DNA of 64,000 bases, taken from the NCBI RefSeq assembly GCF_001493375.1, contig NZ_LN929838.1:108776-172775 (forward strand). Reading direction: 5' to 3'. The position numbers and the translations under genes are program-made. Under the pieces are notes generated by a model. The model was not told the DNA's origin and made no database searches. It worked only from the letters and a program-made list of their open reading frames with translations. Shown one piece after another: positions 40,601 to 47,917 of the stretch (positions are counted from its first letter, which is position 1; every line of letters begins with the position of its first letter). Source of the stretch: Streptomyces specialis. Its GTDB lineage: Bacteria; Actinomycetota; Actinomycetes; Streptomycetales; Streptomycetaceae.

Positions 40601-41275
40601 GGATCGGACGATCCACGTCTAGTGGTTCTCGATCCGCTGAGCCGCGGCTCCCGGAACGGCGCTTCGAATGGCCCGGAGCAGATCTATGATGAGGGGCTTC
40701 TCGACCGAACCACCACTGCGCTGACCGGACTGGCCGGTGGGAGGCTCGTGGTGCCCGAAGACGTCCCAGCACTCATCGAGTCGGTGCATCCCGCGAGCAC
40801 ACACCAGGAGGAGCCCGAAACCGCAGCAAGGGTCCAGGCGGAGGCTCTGACGATTCCCGAGCCCTTCCGTGTAGGCGGCGACCTCGCGGCGCTGACCAAC
40901 GCCCCCCCCGGCATCACGGACGACCTGCTGGCCGACTGGACCGGTGCCGAGACTGGCCTCGCCATCTGCATCTACGTCCATGCCGACGACAGTAGATGGC
41001 TGGATCCCGCCCAAACGGAACCAATGCCAACGGAAGCGACCGGCGACCCGCGTCCCGACGAGGTAGTCGCACTGATGAGCCGCACCGTGCCGATTCCCAG
41101 TTCATGGCTGGCCGACCGGACCGCTGAGAACGAGGTTCCAGAGACATGGCTACGGCAGCCGCTACTCAGGGGGCTTCTACTCCTGCTCATGCGGCGGACG
41201 GAAGATGGGCGCTGGTCCTGCCGATTGGGCGAGCGCAGACTGGAAATCTCCAATGTCGGGCTCTCGGTGAGCTGA
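37682..41275 (+). CDS. HTH-HTH-Cas3-like HD nuclease/helicase fusion with degenerate helicase motifs
   Basis: A 1,197-residue protein; ATG 37682 follows GGGAG. Two XRE-type helix-turn-helix domains (about 15-70, LAYAAREGGVAPSTAYAAMS; about 120-185, LRRLADDVGTSASSLSRALS) precede a Cas3 module. The HD domain has His297-x2-Asp300, His343-Asp344 (FWAGLHDIGK) and VGGHHG, but ANW (Asn488) replaces the usual ADW. The helicase has intact Walker A (GEGKT, Lys582) and PTTATADAMYGRV, yet DEVH is DVAE (725-728), SAT is SDT (756-758), motif V is VVEHSLDLDFD (Gln to His934), and QRxGRxHR is RRADLSKR (955-962). No cas genes or CRISPR array are nearby. I infer a regulator or sensor derived from Cas3, probably with impaired ATPase coupling. 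Confidence 0.85.
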   Translation: MGRRFRSIDNRSGPEAAFARALRELQDASGLSLAYAAREGGVAPSTAYAAMSGTRVPSVEVVEALVSAWGGHVESWLARRQSVLAQIELASSDMEPSGSEGHRGTGREPGLSEAVFELPAGLLDAASARREFAAELRELHKRVGSRSLRRLADDVGTSASSLSRALSGSSVPSWKLVEEFLRVVNAAGGEGDVVTMKQKWLAAKTALLRTSAAKGPEHIAGSSPAMEQTSGNADDGPAPHTKFVDVGARSEPDRMAVARSPVQSSFPFPESAGVGLDSRMWAKYVSSSRLVYPLICHLLDTAAVAGALWDEMLGTRLRSRFAAELGMSEEGCRRAVCFWAGLHDIGKVTPAFQSRAPEPFTSIATDPRYADPEPAEPGLRHDTATHWALAQILDELGYPRARVRRFSVSHQIAQLVGGHHGRFGKAILHKQLRAVTDLHPGMRQQGWEGQRRAHTAAVWKLTGAREIPQRALSAPMAAILAGLVTVANWLASGSDIVETRMPAADWWGTDADLEQHWNTALATAPTLVKRAGLGAVVFREQADQDRLLAPVNGLSIDVDERLPAVAKGPGLVLVTAPAGEGKTDAALRAASILARTSGAGGLHVAMPTTATADAMYGRVKHFARDAVKGEQPLTLLHNLSWTGPSVRLRHLAVDPAGLVEADGPWPGIDVPSVEADSARWLRGRHRGLLAPLSIGTLDQLLMAVIAGRHNVVRMLGTANKVVVLDVAEAYEPWLRRLLARFLEWLGALQTPVVMLSDTVTQSASSSLAYAYRRGAGFTDRTSVKPPDRGWLYIDAETGEMVAHAVRRSRSRYLTVDRLSVTWDVQEPPEQSPKQGSRREALRGLVAPVLDEGGCVLVCCSTVSEAQLTYRDLEFAFPRLATRRGGLRLLHPRLPSDQRRRTSEACQAALGRPTDDDRSAGRGPTVLVTTQVVEHSLDLDFDLVVSDLAPLAHLLRRADLSKRYPGVPRPGWAGGSDDPRLVVLDPLSRGSRNGASNGPEQIYDEGLLDRTTTALTGLAGGRLVVPEDVPALIESVHPASTHQEEPETAARVQAEALTIPEPFRVGGDLAALTNAPPGITDDLLADWTGAETGLAICIYVHADDSRWLDPAQTEPMPTEATGDPRPDEVVALMSRTVPIPSSWLADRTAENEVPETWLRQPLLRGLLLLLMRRTEDGRWSCRLGERRLEISNVGLSVS

Positions 41276-41400
41276 CAAGCTCATGGTGGAGGCCAGGCCG
41301 AGGGGTAACGACTGTCGGCGTCGCTTGAATCGTAACCCGGCCCGGATGCTCGGGTTCTAAAGCGTGTTGCAGAAGGGTGTGACCTGGGCATTCCGGATGT

Positions 41401-41685
41401 ATGGGTGGCGTCTTACGGGCTGAGCCGGTGTGCACCGAGGTGTTCACGGGGCTGCAGGAGCCGCAGTTCCGGCGGTTGGTGAGGGTGGTGCGTGAACGGG
41501 GCGGTGACGGCCCCCGGATCGGCCGGCCGTGGTGTCTGCCGCTGCCGGAGCGGGTGCTGCTGGTGGCTTTCTACTACCGCACGAACCTCACGATGCGGCA
41601 GCTCGCGCCATTGTTCGGCGTCTGTCCGGCGACGGTGTGCCGGGTGATCCAGCGGCTGGGCCCGATCTCTCGCTGGAGCCGGCCT
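41401..41685 (+). pseudogene. IS5-type transposase, N-terminal remnant
   Basis: ATG 41401 begins MGGVLRAEPVCTEVFTGLQE, then FRRLVRVVRERGGDGPRIGR and an HTH (MRQLAPLFGVCPATVCRVIQ). The match to the family ends at about 41685, where the sequence joins the 3' end of a decayed minus-strand STAND gene. It is the longer relative of the remnant at 6468. The catalytic domain is absent. Confidence 0.65.
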
Positions 41686-42325
41686 TGCCTGCCGGCGTGT
41701 CCGAGGAGTGTCGCGAGGTCGTCGGCGGGCCACCGTTCGGTGTAGTCGGCAACCATCAGCAGCCCCGCCGCCGAGCCGCCCGCCTCCGGCCCGCCGCCAG
41801 GGCTGTCCGGGGTGAGGGTAGTGGCGGGAGCCGGGTCGCTGTGGTGCCTGGCCTGCACGACCTCCCACCCTGCCGCCTGGGATGTGTGCGCGAAACGGGC
41901 GGCGAGGCGGATCTTGCCCTACCCGCCGGGCCCGTGGACCAGCAGCACCGACACCCCCTCCCGCCCGTCACGCCAGGCGGTCAGACGAGCGAGTTCGGCT
42001 TCGCGGCCGGTGAAAGGGATCACCACGTAGCGGGCTTGGAGCAGCCGCGCTGGCTGCGCACGCGCCGCCCCCACCCCAGGCGGGGCGCTGGGCGGGAGGA
42101 AGGCGTCGACACGGTAGAAGGCCTGACCGGTCATGATCTCCACACTCCCGGCGACACCGGCAACCTGAATCACCGGACCGAACACCGTCGCCCCCGACAC
42201 CCACTGGCCCGTAAAGGCGGCAGCGGTGACAGCCGCTCCAGGGCCAGGACCAGGGGGGCCTGAGGGAGATGCGGGAGAGGCGCCGACGACGCGGGGATCG
42301 GGCTGGATTGGGCCGGGGTGTTCAC
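41686..42325 (-). pseudogene. STAND-type ATPase, N-terminal part, multiply inactivated
   Basis: GTG 42325 overlaps the stop of the upstream HTH gene (GTGA), giving a Pro-rich start (NTPAQSSPIPASSAPLP). After a frameshift near 42240 the frame reads VFGPVIQVAGVAGSVEIMTG, a motif like that in its HTH partner. FTGREAELARLTAWRDGREG, VSVLLVHGPGG then meets TAG (41919-41921) exactly where the P-loop Gln would be, followed in frame by GKIRLAARFAHTS. Another base is lost near 41868, and the gene is cut by the IS remnant at 41685. It is dead. Confidence 0.7.
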
Positions 42326-42900
42326 CGGTCGTGCTCGATCTCGATGTCGCCGGTGACGTCGGTGATCTGGTAGACCGGCCCGGCCACCGCCGAGCCCAGG
42401 ACCGTCTCCCCGCCCTCCTCCGCGCCCACCGGTACGCCACCGGCCGGGGCGGGCGGCAGGACAGCGGGAGTCGCAGTGGTGCCGTGGTGGATGATCCGTA
42501 CGCTCCCGCCCGCGCTCCGGATCTGAACGATCCCCGCGCTGATGGAGCTGCCGCTGACAACCTGCCCAGCGGGCGGCCGTCCAGATTCGGCGGCGACCGG
42601 ATGAAGCGTCGGTTCCGGCTGGCTGTCCGTGGTACCGGACGGCAGCGGCGCCGGAGCCCCCCTGGCAGCGGTACGCGCGGTGTCGTAGACGCGCCACAGC
42701 GCGGTCACGGTGTGGCCGGAGCCCAGGGCCTTGTCCGCGGCGCAGGCGAAGGACTCGCTGGGGTTCTCGGTGCGGTTCTCGATGTGGCAGACGTAGGACT
42801 TGTCGAGGCCCATGCGGGCCGCCGTCTGGCGCCGCGACCACCTGCGCCCCGTACGCAGCCGCACCAGTTCCCGGACGAACACGGCGGCGGCCTCCTCCAC
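42322..42900 (-). CDS. XRE-type HTH protein with C-terminal repeated beta motif
   Basis: A 192-residue protein from GTG 42900 (GGGGGA upstream). The N-terminal HTH reads SRRQTAARMGLDKSYVCHIE and is followed by a helical segment (FACAADKALGSGHTVTALWR). The C-terminal third holds two copies of a short pattern: AGIVQIRSAGGSVRII and GPVYQITDVTGDIEIEH. The adjacent STAND gene carries the same pattern (GPVIQVAGVAGSVEIM). The stop overlaps the STAND start. Such shared motifs between small proteins and STAND N-termini resemble bacterial amyloid signalling motifs (BASS); this is inference. Confidence 0.65.
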   Translation of the reverse strand: MEEAAAVFVRELVRLRTGRRWSRRQTAARMGLDKSYVCHIENRTENPSESFACAADKALGSGHTVTALWRVYDTARTAARGAPAPLPSGTTDSQPEPTLHPVAAESGRPPAGQVVSGSSISAGIVQIRSAGGSVRIIHHGTTATPAVLPPAPAGGVPVGAEEGGETVLGSAVAGPVYQITDVTGDIEIEHDR

Positions 42901-42975
42901 CGGATCCGTCCCCGGGGGCCCGGCCGGGGCCGGGGTACGGTCCGGGTCGGCGGTGGCGACGCGACCAACGACCCC

Positions 42976-43398
42976 GCACCGGGCCGGCCCAAGGCCCCGG
43001 AGGAGCCCGCAGCGGCGAGGGATGGCAGGGCGTTTGATCTGCGCGCGTCCAGTGGTGTGCAGATCGGTGAACACAACACCCAGCACATCCACCAGCCGCA
43101 GCCACCGCCGCCCGTCCCCCGGGGCAGCGACCTGCCGAGGGACATCGCGGAGTTCACCGGCCGCCACGACGAACTCCAGCGCCTGATCGAAACGGCGGAG
43201 GCCGGGCGGACGCCGGTGATCACCATCCACACCGTCGAAGGCATGCCCGGCGTCGGCAAAACCGCCCTCGCCACCCGGGCCGCCCACCTGCTCACCGGCC
43301 GCTACCCCGACGGGCACCGCTTCGTCCGCCTCAACACCCACACCACCACCCCCGTCCAGCCCGCCACCGTCCTGGCCGACCTGCTGCGCAGCCCTCTT
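42976..43398 (+). pseudogene. STAND ATPase fragment (first paralogue), ended by assembly junk
   Basis: The frame contains DLRASSGVQIGEHNTQHIHQ (RHIM-like motif), then FTGRHDELQRLIETAEAG, GMPGVGKTALATRAA (Walker A) and YPDGHRFVRLNTHTTTP. It is nearly identical to 44470-44835 at DNA level. No standard start codon lies in frame near the 5' end. At about 43398 the homology stops (LLRSPLG) and the sequence becomes homopolymer junk. It is either a truncated tandem paralogue or a repeat mis-assembled against the intact gene. Confidence 0.6.
43043..43395 (+). repeat. DNA repeat, copy 1 (pairs with 44479-44832)
   Basis: This segment and 44479-44832 encode the same RHIM-like motif and P-loop region of two STAND genes, with only scattered base differences. 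The high identity makes the interval prone to assembly collapse, which matches the junk block immediately after copy 1. Confidence 0.7.
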
Positions 43399-43422
43399 GG
43401 CTGTCGGGACTGCGAACCATAA

Positions 43423-43556
43423 CGTATCGATTGCTTTGGTTTTATTTTTTTTTTTTTTAAAAGAAAAAGCCGGTCATTGTGTTTTCTCCCCGGGGGGGGG
43501 GGGGGGGAGGGGGGGAGGGGGGGGGGGGGGCCCCCCCCGCCCCCCCCGCCGCAACG
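43423..43556. other. Low-quality homopolymer block, probable assembly artefact
   Basis: After TAACGTATCGATTGCTTTGG come a T-run of about 15, an A-rich patch, then long runs of G with few interruptions and long runs of C. This is unlike anything else in the window. G-runs are typical of dark cycles in two-colour Illumina chemistry after read-through. It ends a STAND gene fragment. I treat it as non-genomic. Confidence 0.8.
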
Positions 43557-43693
43557 GCTCACCCCGGTACGCGTCTTGCGCGCGCCCCCGGCCGCCGCGT
43601 AAACGTGGCCATGCCAATCCGCGCGACCCGCAGCGGGGCCAACTAGCCCTGTGGACGGGTGAGTTCGCGTGGTTGGGGAGTGGATGGGGAACT

Positions 43694-44356
43694 GTGACGC
43701 AGGGGGACGCGGACGTGGACGGCGCAGGCAGTGGCCGCTTAGACGACCAGGGCGCCCTCGTACCCGCCCGCCGGGACGGGCACCTCCCCGCCGTGCCCAC
43801 CGCCCCGCCGTCCGGTGGCAGTCCGCCGACCCAGGGCCCGCCCGGCACGCGGCCGGCCGGGGAACCCAGCCCTGAACGGCAGGCGGCTGAGGCGTTCGCG
43901 GCCGAGCTGGAACGGCTGCGCGCCGGGCGCGCACTGACCCGTAACGCGCTGGCCGGCCTGATGGGCTACACCCCGACGTACATCAGCCACATCGTCGCCT
44001 GCCGCCAGGCCCCCTCCAGGGAATTCGCCGAGGCCGCCGACCGTGCCCTCGCCTCCGGGCAGACCCTGACCGGGCTGTGGCGGGCCTTCCACACCGCCCG
44101 CACCGCCCGGCGCCAGCCGCCCGGCACCGCGCACCCTCCGGACGGGCCCGGCCCAGCTCCTGGCAGCGACCCGACCCGCAACTCCGCAGGTGTGGAGGCG
44201 GGGCCGCAACTGCCGCCCGCGCCCGGTGAAGAGGCTGGCCAGTACCGGATCAGCCTGCACGGGGCCAGCGGGGTCGGGTTCCAGTTCGGCGGCAGCAACA
44301 ACACCCAGCACATCCACCAGCCTCCGCCTGCCCCGCCGGCCGGGGACGAGCGGTGA
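43694..44356 (+). CDS. XRE-type HTH protein with C-terminal RHIM-like motif
   Basis: A 220-residue protein from GTG 43694. A Pro/Gly-rich N-terminus is followed by an HTH (LTRNALAGLMGYTPTYISHI) and helix (REFAEAADRALASGQTLTGL). A low-complexity Pro linker leads to the C-terminal motif GVGFQFGGSNNTQHIHQP. The same motif opens the STAND protein encoded next (IAFQLGGSHNTQHIHQP). Its stop overlaps the STAND start (GTGA), so both are made together. The arrangement parallels the divergent minus-strand HTH-STAND pair. I infer that the two proteins interact through the motif and that the HTH protein is the output. Confidence 0.75.
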   Translation: MTQGDADVDGAGSGRLDDQGALVPARRDGHLPAVPTAPPSGGSPPTQGPPGTRPAGEPSPERQAAEAFAAELERLRAGRALTRNALAGLMGYTPTYISHIVACRQAPSREFAEAADRALASGQTLTGLWRAFHTARTARRQPPGTAHPPDGPGPAPGSDPTRNSAGVEAGPQLPPAPGEEAGQYRISLHGASGVGFQFGGSNNTQHIHQPPPAPPAGDER

Positions 44357-46650
44357 CGCCCGCGTCCCCCGCCGACCCGGACCCGGCCGGCGACGAGCAC
44401 GACGACACCACCCCCCACCGGCTGGACACACCTCCCGCCGCGGCGGGAGACGGACCGGTGGTAGAAGTGCACGGCTCCAGCGGCATCGCCTTCCAGCTCG
44501 GCGGAAGCCACAACACCCAGCACATCCACCAACCGGCGCCCCCGCCGCCCATCCCCCGGGGCAGCGACCTCCCCAGGGACATCGCGGAGTTCACCGGCCG
44601 CCACGACGAACTCCAGCGCCTGGTCGAAACGGCCCAGGCGGGACGGACGCCGCTGATCACCATCCACACCGTCGACGGCATGCCCGGCGTCGGCAAAACC
44701 GCACTGGCCACCAGAGCCGCCCACCTGCTCACCGACCGCTACCCAGACGGGCACCGCTTCGTCCGCCTGAACACCCACACCACCACCCCCGCCCAGCCCG
44801 CCACCGTCCTGGCCGAGCTGCTGCGCAGCCTGGGCATCGATCCCCGCAACATCCCCGACAGCATCGACGAACGCGCGAGCATGTGGCGCGACCGGCTCGC
44901 CGGGCGGCGCATGCTGCTGGTCCTGGACGACGCCGCCACCGCCGCACAGGTCGAACCCCTCATCCCCGCCAACCGCGAGTGCCTGGTCATCATCACCAGC
45001 CGACGCCGCCTGCTCGACCTCGACGGCGCCCGCCCCCTCCCCCTCGCCCCAATGCCGCCCGACCAGGCCGCGGAACTGTTCGTGCGGCTGTCCCGCCGCA
45101 CCCCCACCCCCGGCGACCAGCCCGCCATCGACAAAGCCGTCGACCTGTGCGGGCACCTCCCACTGGCCATCACCATCCTGGCCGCACGCCTCGCCGTCCA
45201 AGCGGCCTGGACCATCACCGAGTTCGTCGACGAAGTCGCTGCCTCGCAAGACCGGTTGGGCGAACTGGAAGCCGGCGACCGCGCCGTCAACACGGCCTTC
45301 GACTTCTCCTACCACCACCTCGGCCCCGACCTGCAACGCCTCTACCGACGCCTCGGACTGCACCCCGGACCCGACACCGACCCGTATGCCACCGCCGCCC
45401 TCGACAACATCCCCCACGACCTGGCGCGCCGCCGGCTGCGGGAACTGCACACCCTCCACCTCATCGACGAACCCGCACCTCGCCGCTACCGCCTCCACGA
45501 CCTCCTGCGCCACTACGCCCACATCCACACCCACCATGACCCCCCGCACGAGCGCGACCAGGCCCTCACCCGCCTGCTCGACTACTACACCCACACCGCC
45601 CAGCAAGCCGACCACCACCTCACCCACACCCCTCTACACATCTCACGCTGCCGCCCATACCTCGCCGACCGCGACCAGGCCCAGACCTGGATGCGGGACG
45701 AGCACACCATCCTCCTGGCCGCCGCCCACCACGCCGCGGCACGCGCCTGGCCCCACGCCTTCCTTCTCGCCCACGCCCTCGCCGCCCACCTCGACCAGGA
45801 CGGCCACTGGACCGACGCCGCCACCCTCCACCACACCGCCGCCCACACCGCCCGAGCCCTGGGGGACCGTCACGTTGAAGCCGGCGCCCTGGCTGATCTG
45901 GGCTGGGTGCGGCGGCGGGCGGGTGACTTCGGTGAGGCGGCGCGGCTGGCCCAGCAGGCGTATGACCTCTACACCGCCCTCGGCAATCGCCAAGGCCAGG
46001 CGTACGCCCTGCTCGACCTGGGCCAGGTGCGGCGGCTGACGGGGGATTACGGTGAGGCGGGGCTGCTGGCCCAGCAGGCCCACGACCTCTTCACCACCCT
46101 CGGCAATCGCCAAGGCCAGGCGTACGCCCTGCTCGACCTGGGCCGGGTGCGGCGGGCGACGGGCGACTACGAGGGGGCAGGGCAGCTGGCCCAGCAGGCT
46201 TATGACCTCTTCACCGCCCTCGGCAGCCGTCACGGCCAGGCCAACACCCTGCAACTGATGGGCCAGACCAGCACCCAGCAAGGAAACTTCCCCCAGGCCG
46301 CTGACCTCCTGGCCCGCTCCCGCGCCCTGTTCCACGACGTCGGCGACCCGCAGGGTGAGGCGGAAACCCTCAACGCCACCGGCGACCTCCACACCGCCAC
46401 CCACCAGCGCCACGCCGCCCTCGACACCTACCAGCAGGCCCTCACTCTCGCCCGCCAGGTCAACAGCCCCATCGACGAAGCCCGCGCCCTCGAAGGCACC
46501 GCCCGCGCCCACCACGCCCTCGGCCACCACCAGCAGGCCATCACCAGCCTCCGCGAAGCGGTCACGATCTACCAGCGCATCGGCGCCGCCGAAACCGGAC
46601 CCGCCACCACCTACCTCCACAAGCTCGAAACCGAACACCCCCAACCCTGA
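44353..46650 (+). CDS. STAND (NB-ARC-like) ATPase with TPR sensor and RHIM-like N-terminal motif
   Basis: A 765-residue protein. Residues about 36-62 hold the motif VVEVHGSSGIAFQLGGSHNT. The NB-ARC core follows: Walker A GMPGVGKTALA (Lys115), Walker B MLLVLDDA, the IITSRRRLLDL sensor and CGHLPLAITIL (GLPL-like). A winged-helix part ends in RRYRLHDLLRHYAH (MHD-like LHDLL). The C-terminus has at least six TPR units; three consecutive 40-residue units are almost identical. Architecture is that of NLR-like signal proteins: ligand binding by TPRs would trigger oligomerisation and templating of the motif onto the HTH partner. Cytosolic. Confidence 0.85.
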   Translation: MTPASPADPDPAGDEHDDTTPHRLDTPPAAAGDGPVVEVHGSSGIAFQLGGSHNTQHIHQPAPPPPIPRGSDLPRDIAEFTGRHDELQRLVETAQAGRTPLITIHTVDGMPGVGKTALATRAAHLLTDRYPDGHRFVRLNTHTTTPAQPATVLAELLRSLGIDPRNIPDSIDERASMWRDRLAGRRMLLVLDDAATAAQVEPLIPANRECLVIITSRRRLLDLDGARPLPLAPMPPDQAAELFVRLSRRTPTPGDQPAIDKAVDLCGHLPLAITILAARLAVQAAWTITEFVDEVAASQDRLGELEAGDRAVNTAFDFSYHHLGPDLQRLYRRLGLHPGPDTDPYATAALDNIPHDLARRRLRELHTLHLIDEPAPRRYRLHDLLRHYAHIHTHHDPPHERDQALTRLLDYYTHTAQQADHHLTHTPLHISRCRPYLADRDQAQTWMRDEHTILLAAAHHAAARAWPHAFLLAHALAAHLDQDGHWTDAATLHHTAAHTARALGDRHVEAGALADLGWVRRRAGDFGEAARLAQQAYDLYTALGNRQGQAYALLDLGQVRRLTGDYGEAGLLAQQAHDLFTTLGNRQGQAYALLDLGRVRRATGDYEGAGQLAQQAYDLFTALGSRHGQANTLQLMGQTSTQQGNFPQAADLLARSRALFHDVGDPQGEAETLNATGDLHTATHQRHAALDTYQQALTLARQVNSPIDEARALEGTARAHHALGHHQQAITSLREAVTIYQRIGAAETGPATTYLHKLETEHPQP
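45877..46236 (+). repeat. Three tandem 120-bp TPR-encoding repeats
   Basis: Three 120-base units encode LGNRQGQAYALLDLGQVRRL-type TPRs. Units two and three share CTCGGCAATCGCCAAGGCCA and the following ~28 bases exactly. Such near-identity suggests recent duplication and a variable-number array in the sensor of the STAND protein. Confidence 0.8.
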
Positions 46651-46669
46651 ACCGCCCTCGCCCGGACAC

Positions 46670-46688
46670 CACCCGCCCCGGGCGGGTG
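46670..46688 (+). terminator. Hairpin after the STAND gene
   Basis: CACCCGCCC (46670-46678) pairs with GGGCGGGTG (46680-46688) around a single C, just 20 bases after the STAND stop codon. A likely intrinsic terminator. A similar sequence occurs at 55830-55860. Confidence 0.6.
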
Positions 46689-47032
46689 CCGTAGAGGGGA
46701 GGCGCCGCGCAGGTCGGCGCCCTCCCGGCCCGGTCGCCACAAGAGCCCGTCGTGCGGCGGCTTGGGGCCTGCGGTGCCGCTGCGACGCAGGGTGGTTCAC
46801 ACAAATGACCATCTGTGAGAGCTCTCGACATCCCCGGAAAGCGGCCACGTTTCTCCAGGTCGCCATTCACAGAAGTCCTCTCAGAACCCGGGCGTTGTGC
46901 GACGGGGTTCTGAGATGTCCGTGATCCTCCGGTCGCTGATGATCACTGAGCAAGTCGCGATCCCTACCACACAAACCATGATCAACGATCAAGAGCTCGA
47001 CGCCTCACCGCCAACCATGCACGAGGTCGTAA
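46689..47032. other. Intergenic region without gene
   Basis: About 340 bases; the last 100 (46920-47030) are AT-richer with several GATCA words. No gene or repeat recognised; the IS remnant starts at 47033. Confidence 0.4.
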
Positions 47033-47426
47033 GGGCTGTCCCGTAAATGATCTTTGATGTGTCTCGCTGGCGCGCCGCGCGTTCGTCTATCCGACAAGGT
47101 TGAGGTTGTGGAGGCGGGCGATGCCGAGCATGGCGTGGTGGACACTATCGCCTTTGAGGCGGCAGTCGCGGAGGATCCTCCTATTCTCCATGCGGACGAA
47201 GACGTGCTCGACACGGGCCCGGACACTCCTGTGTGAGGGTTCTGATCCTCTTTCCAGGCGGGCAGTTCCTCGTCCTTGCGCTTGCGGTAGCAGGGGATGA
47301 CCAAGCCGACGCCCAGGTAGCCGCCATCGGCGATCGTAGTGATCTTCCCGATGGCGGATCGGCGCAGGATTCCTTCCATGCCTTGCTGTCCATGGCGGTT
47401 GGTGGGCACCGGCCGGCCGATCATTC
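47033..47426 (-). mobile_element. IS5-type element remnant (transposase 3' part)
   Basis: One end reads GGGCTGTCCCGTAAATGATC (47033-47052), a typical IS terminal sequence. The minus strand then encodes RARVEHVFVRMENRRILRDC and RLKGDSVHHAMLGIARLHNL, the C-terminal catalytic end of IS5-type transposases, preceded in another frame by KITTIADGGYLGVGLVIPCY. One frameshift is present and the 5' half is missing. The remnant touches the stop codon of the SitI3-like gene. Confidence 0.7.
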
Positions 47427-47900
47427 CTCAGGAAAGACAAGTGGGGCACGGCGATATGACTGCGAGAGTATGTCCAAGCGGTATCCAGGCCAGAGTGCAT
47501 CGTCGTCGCTGACGATGAGCTGACCTAGTCGGCGCACTAGCAGAAGGTCCTCACTATCACGATGTAGAGCCGCATCCCCCTCGATTCGATCCAACAGGAT
47601 GGAAACTTGCCGGATCATGTCACTTGCCTGCTGGATCCTATCGCGCAGGTTGTGAAACCTGAAGATGATCCAAACAGTTGCATCGACGAGAACCTCCGCA
47701 AGCATTGGATCCGGCCCTCCTCGCTCATATTCTCCCACTCGGACCCACGTGCCGTGCACCGTGGCTTCCCCTTCGAGTAATTGCTCTGGGGTGCAAAAAG
47801 CGTGGAACAGTCCAGTCTCTTGAGCCGCCTCGGCGAAAATGCGAGCAACGGACACCGGCGACAAGGCTGTCACTATCTCGTAATCATAGACAATGGCCAT
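47421..47900 (-). CDS. SitI3-like immunity protein
   Basis: A 159-residue protein whose ATG 47900 lies 8 bases after AGGAGG. It starts MAIVYDYEIVTALSPVSVAR, the form of SitI3-family proteins (immunity proteins of Myxococcus Sit toxins and relatives), and continues with a long alpha/beta body (LVDATVWIIFRFHNLRDRIQ) and acidic tail. It directly follows a CdiA-type nuclease toxin gene, 18 bases away, the expected place for the cognate immunity gene. The family match is from recall of the N-terminal pattern and is moderate; the positional argument is strong. Confidence 0.6.
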   Translation of the reverse strand: MAIVYDYEIVTALSPVSVARIFAEAAQETGLFHAFCTPEQLLEGEATVHGTWVRVGEYERGGPDPMLAEVLVDATVWIIFRFHNLRDRIQQASDMIRQVSILLDRIEGDAALHRDSEDLLLVRRLGQLIVSDDDALWPGYRLDILSQSYRRAPLVFPEE

Positions 47901-47917
47901 ACGGAAGACCTCCTGAA

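Noticed and set aside
36829..41400. CRISPR array or other cas genes near the Cas3-like gene
   Set aside because: Searched by eye on both strands; no short exact repeats with regular spacers and no Cascade, Cas1 or Cas2 motif found.
43490..43545. G-rich tract as a G-quadruplex regulatory element
   Set aside because: The runs are joined to T- and C-runs and truncate a repeated gene; sequencing artefact is the simpler explanation.
43966..45627. Minus-strand 553-codon frame
   Set aside because: Shadow of the HTH-STAND operon; composed of Gly/Val low-complexity sequence with no motif.
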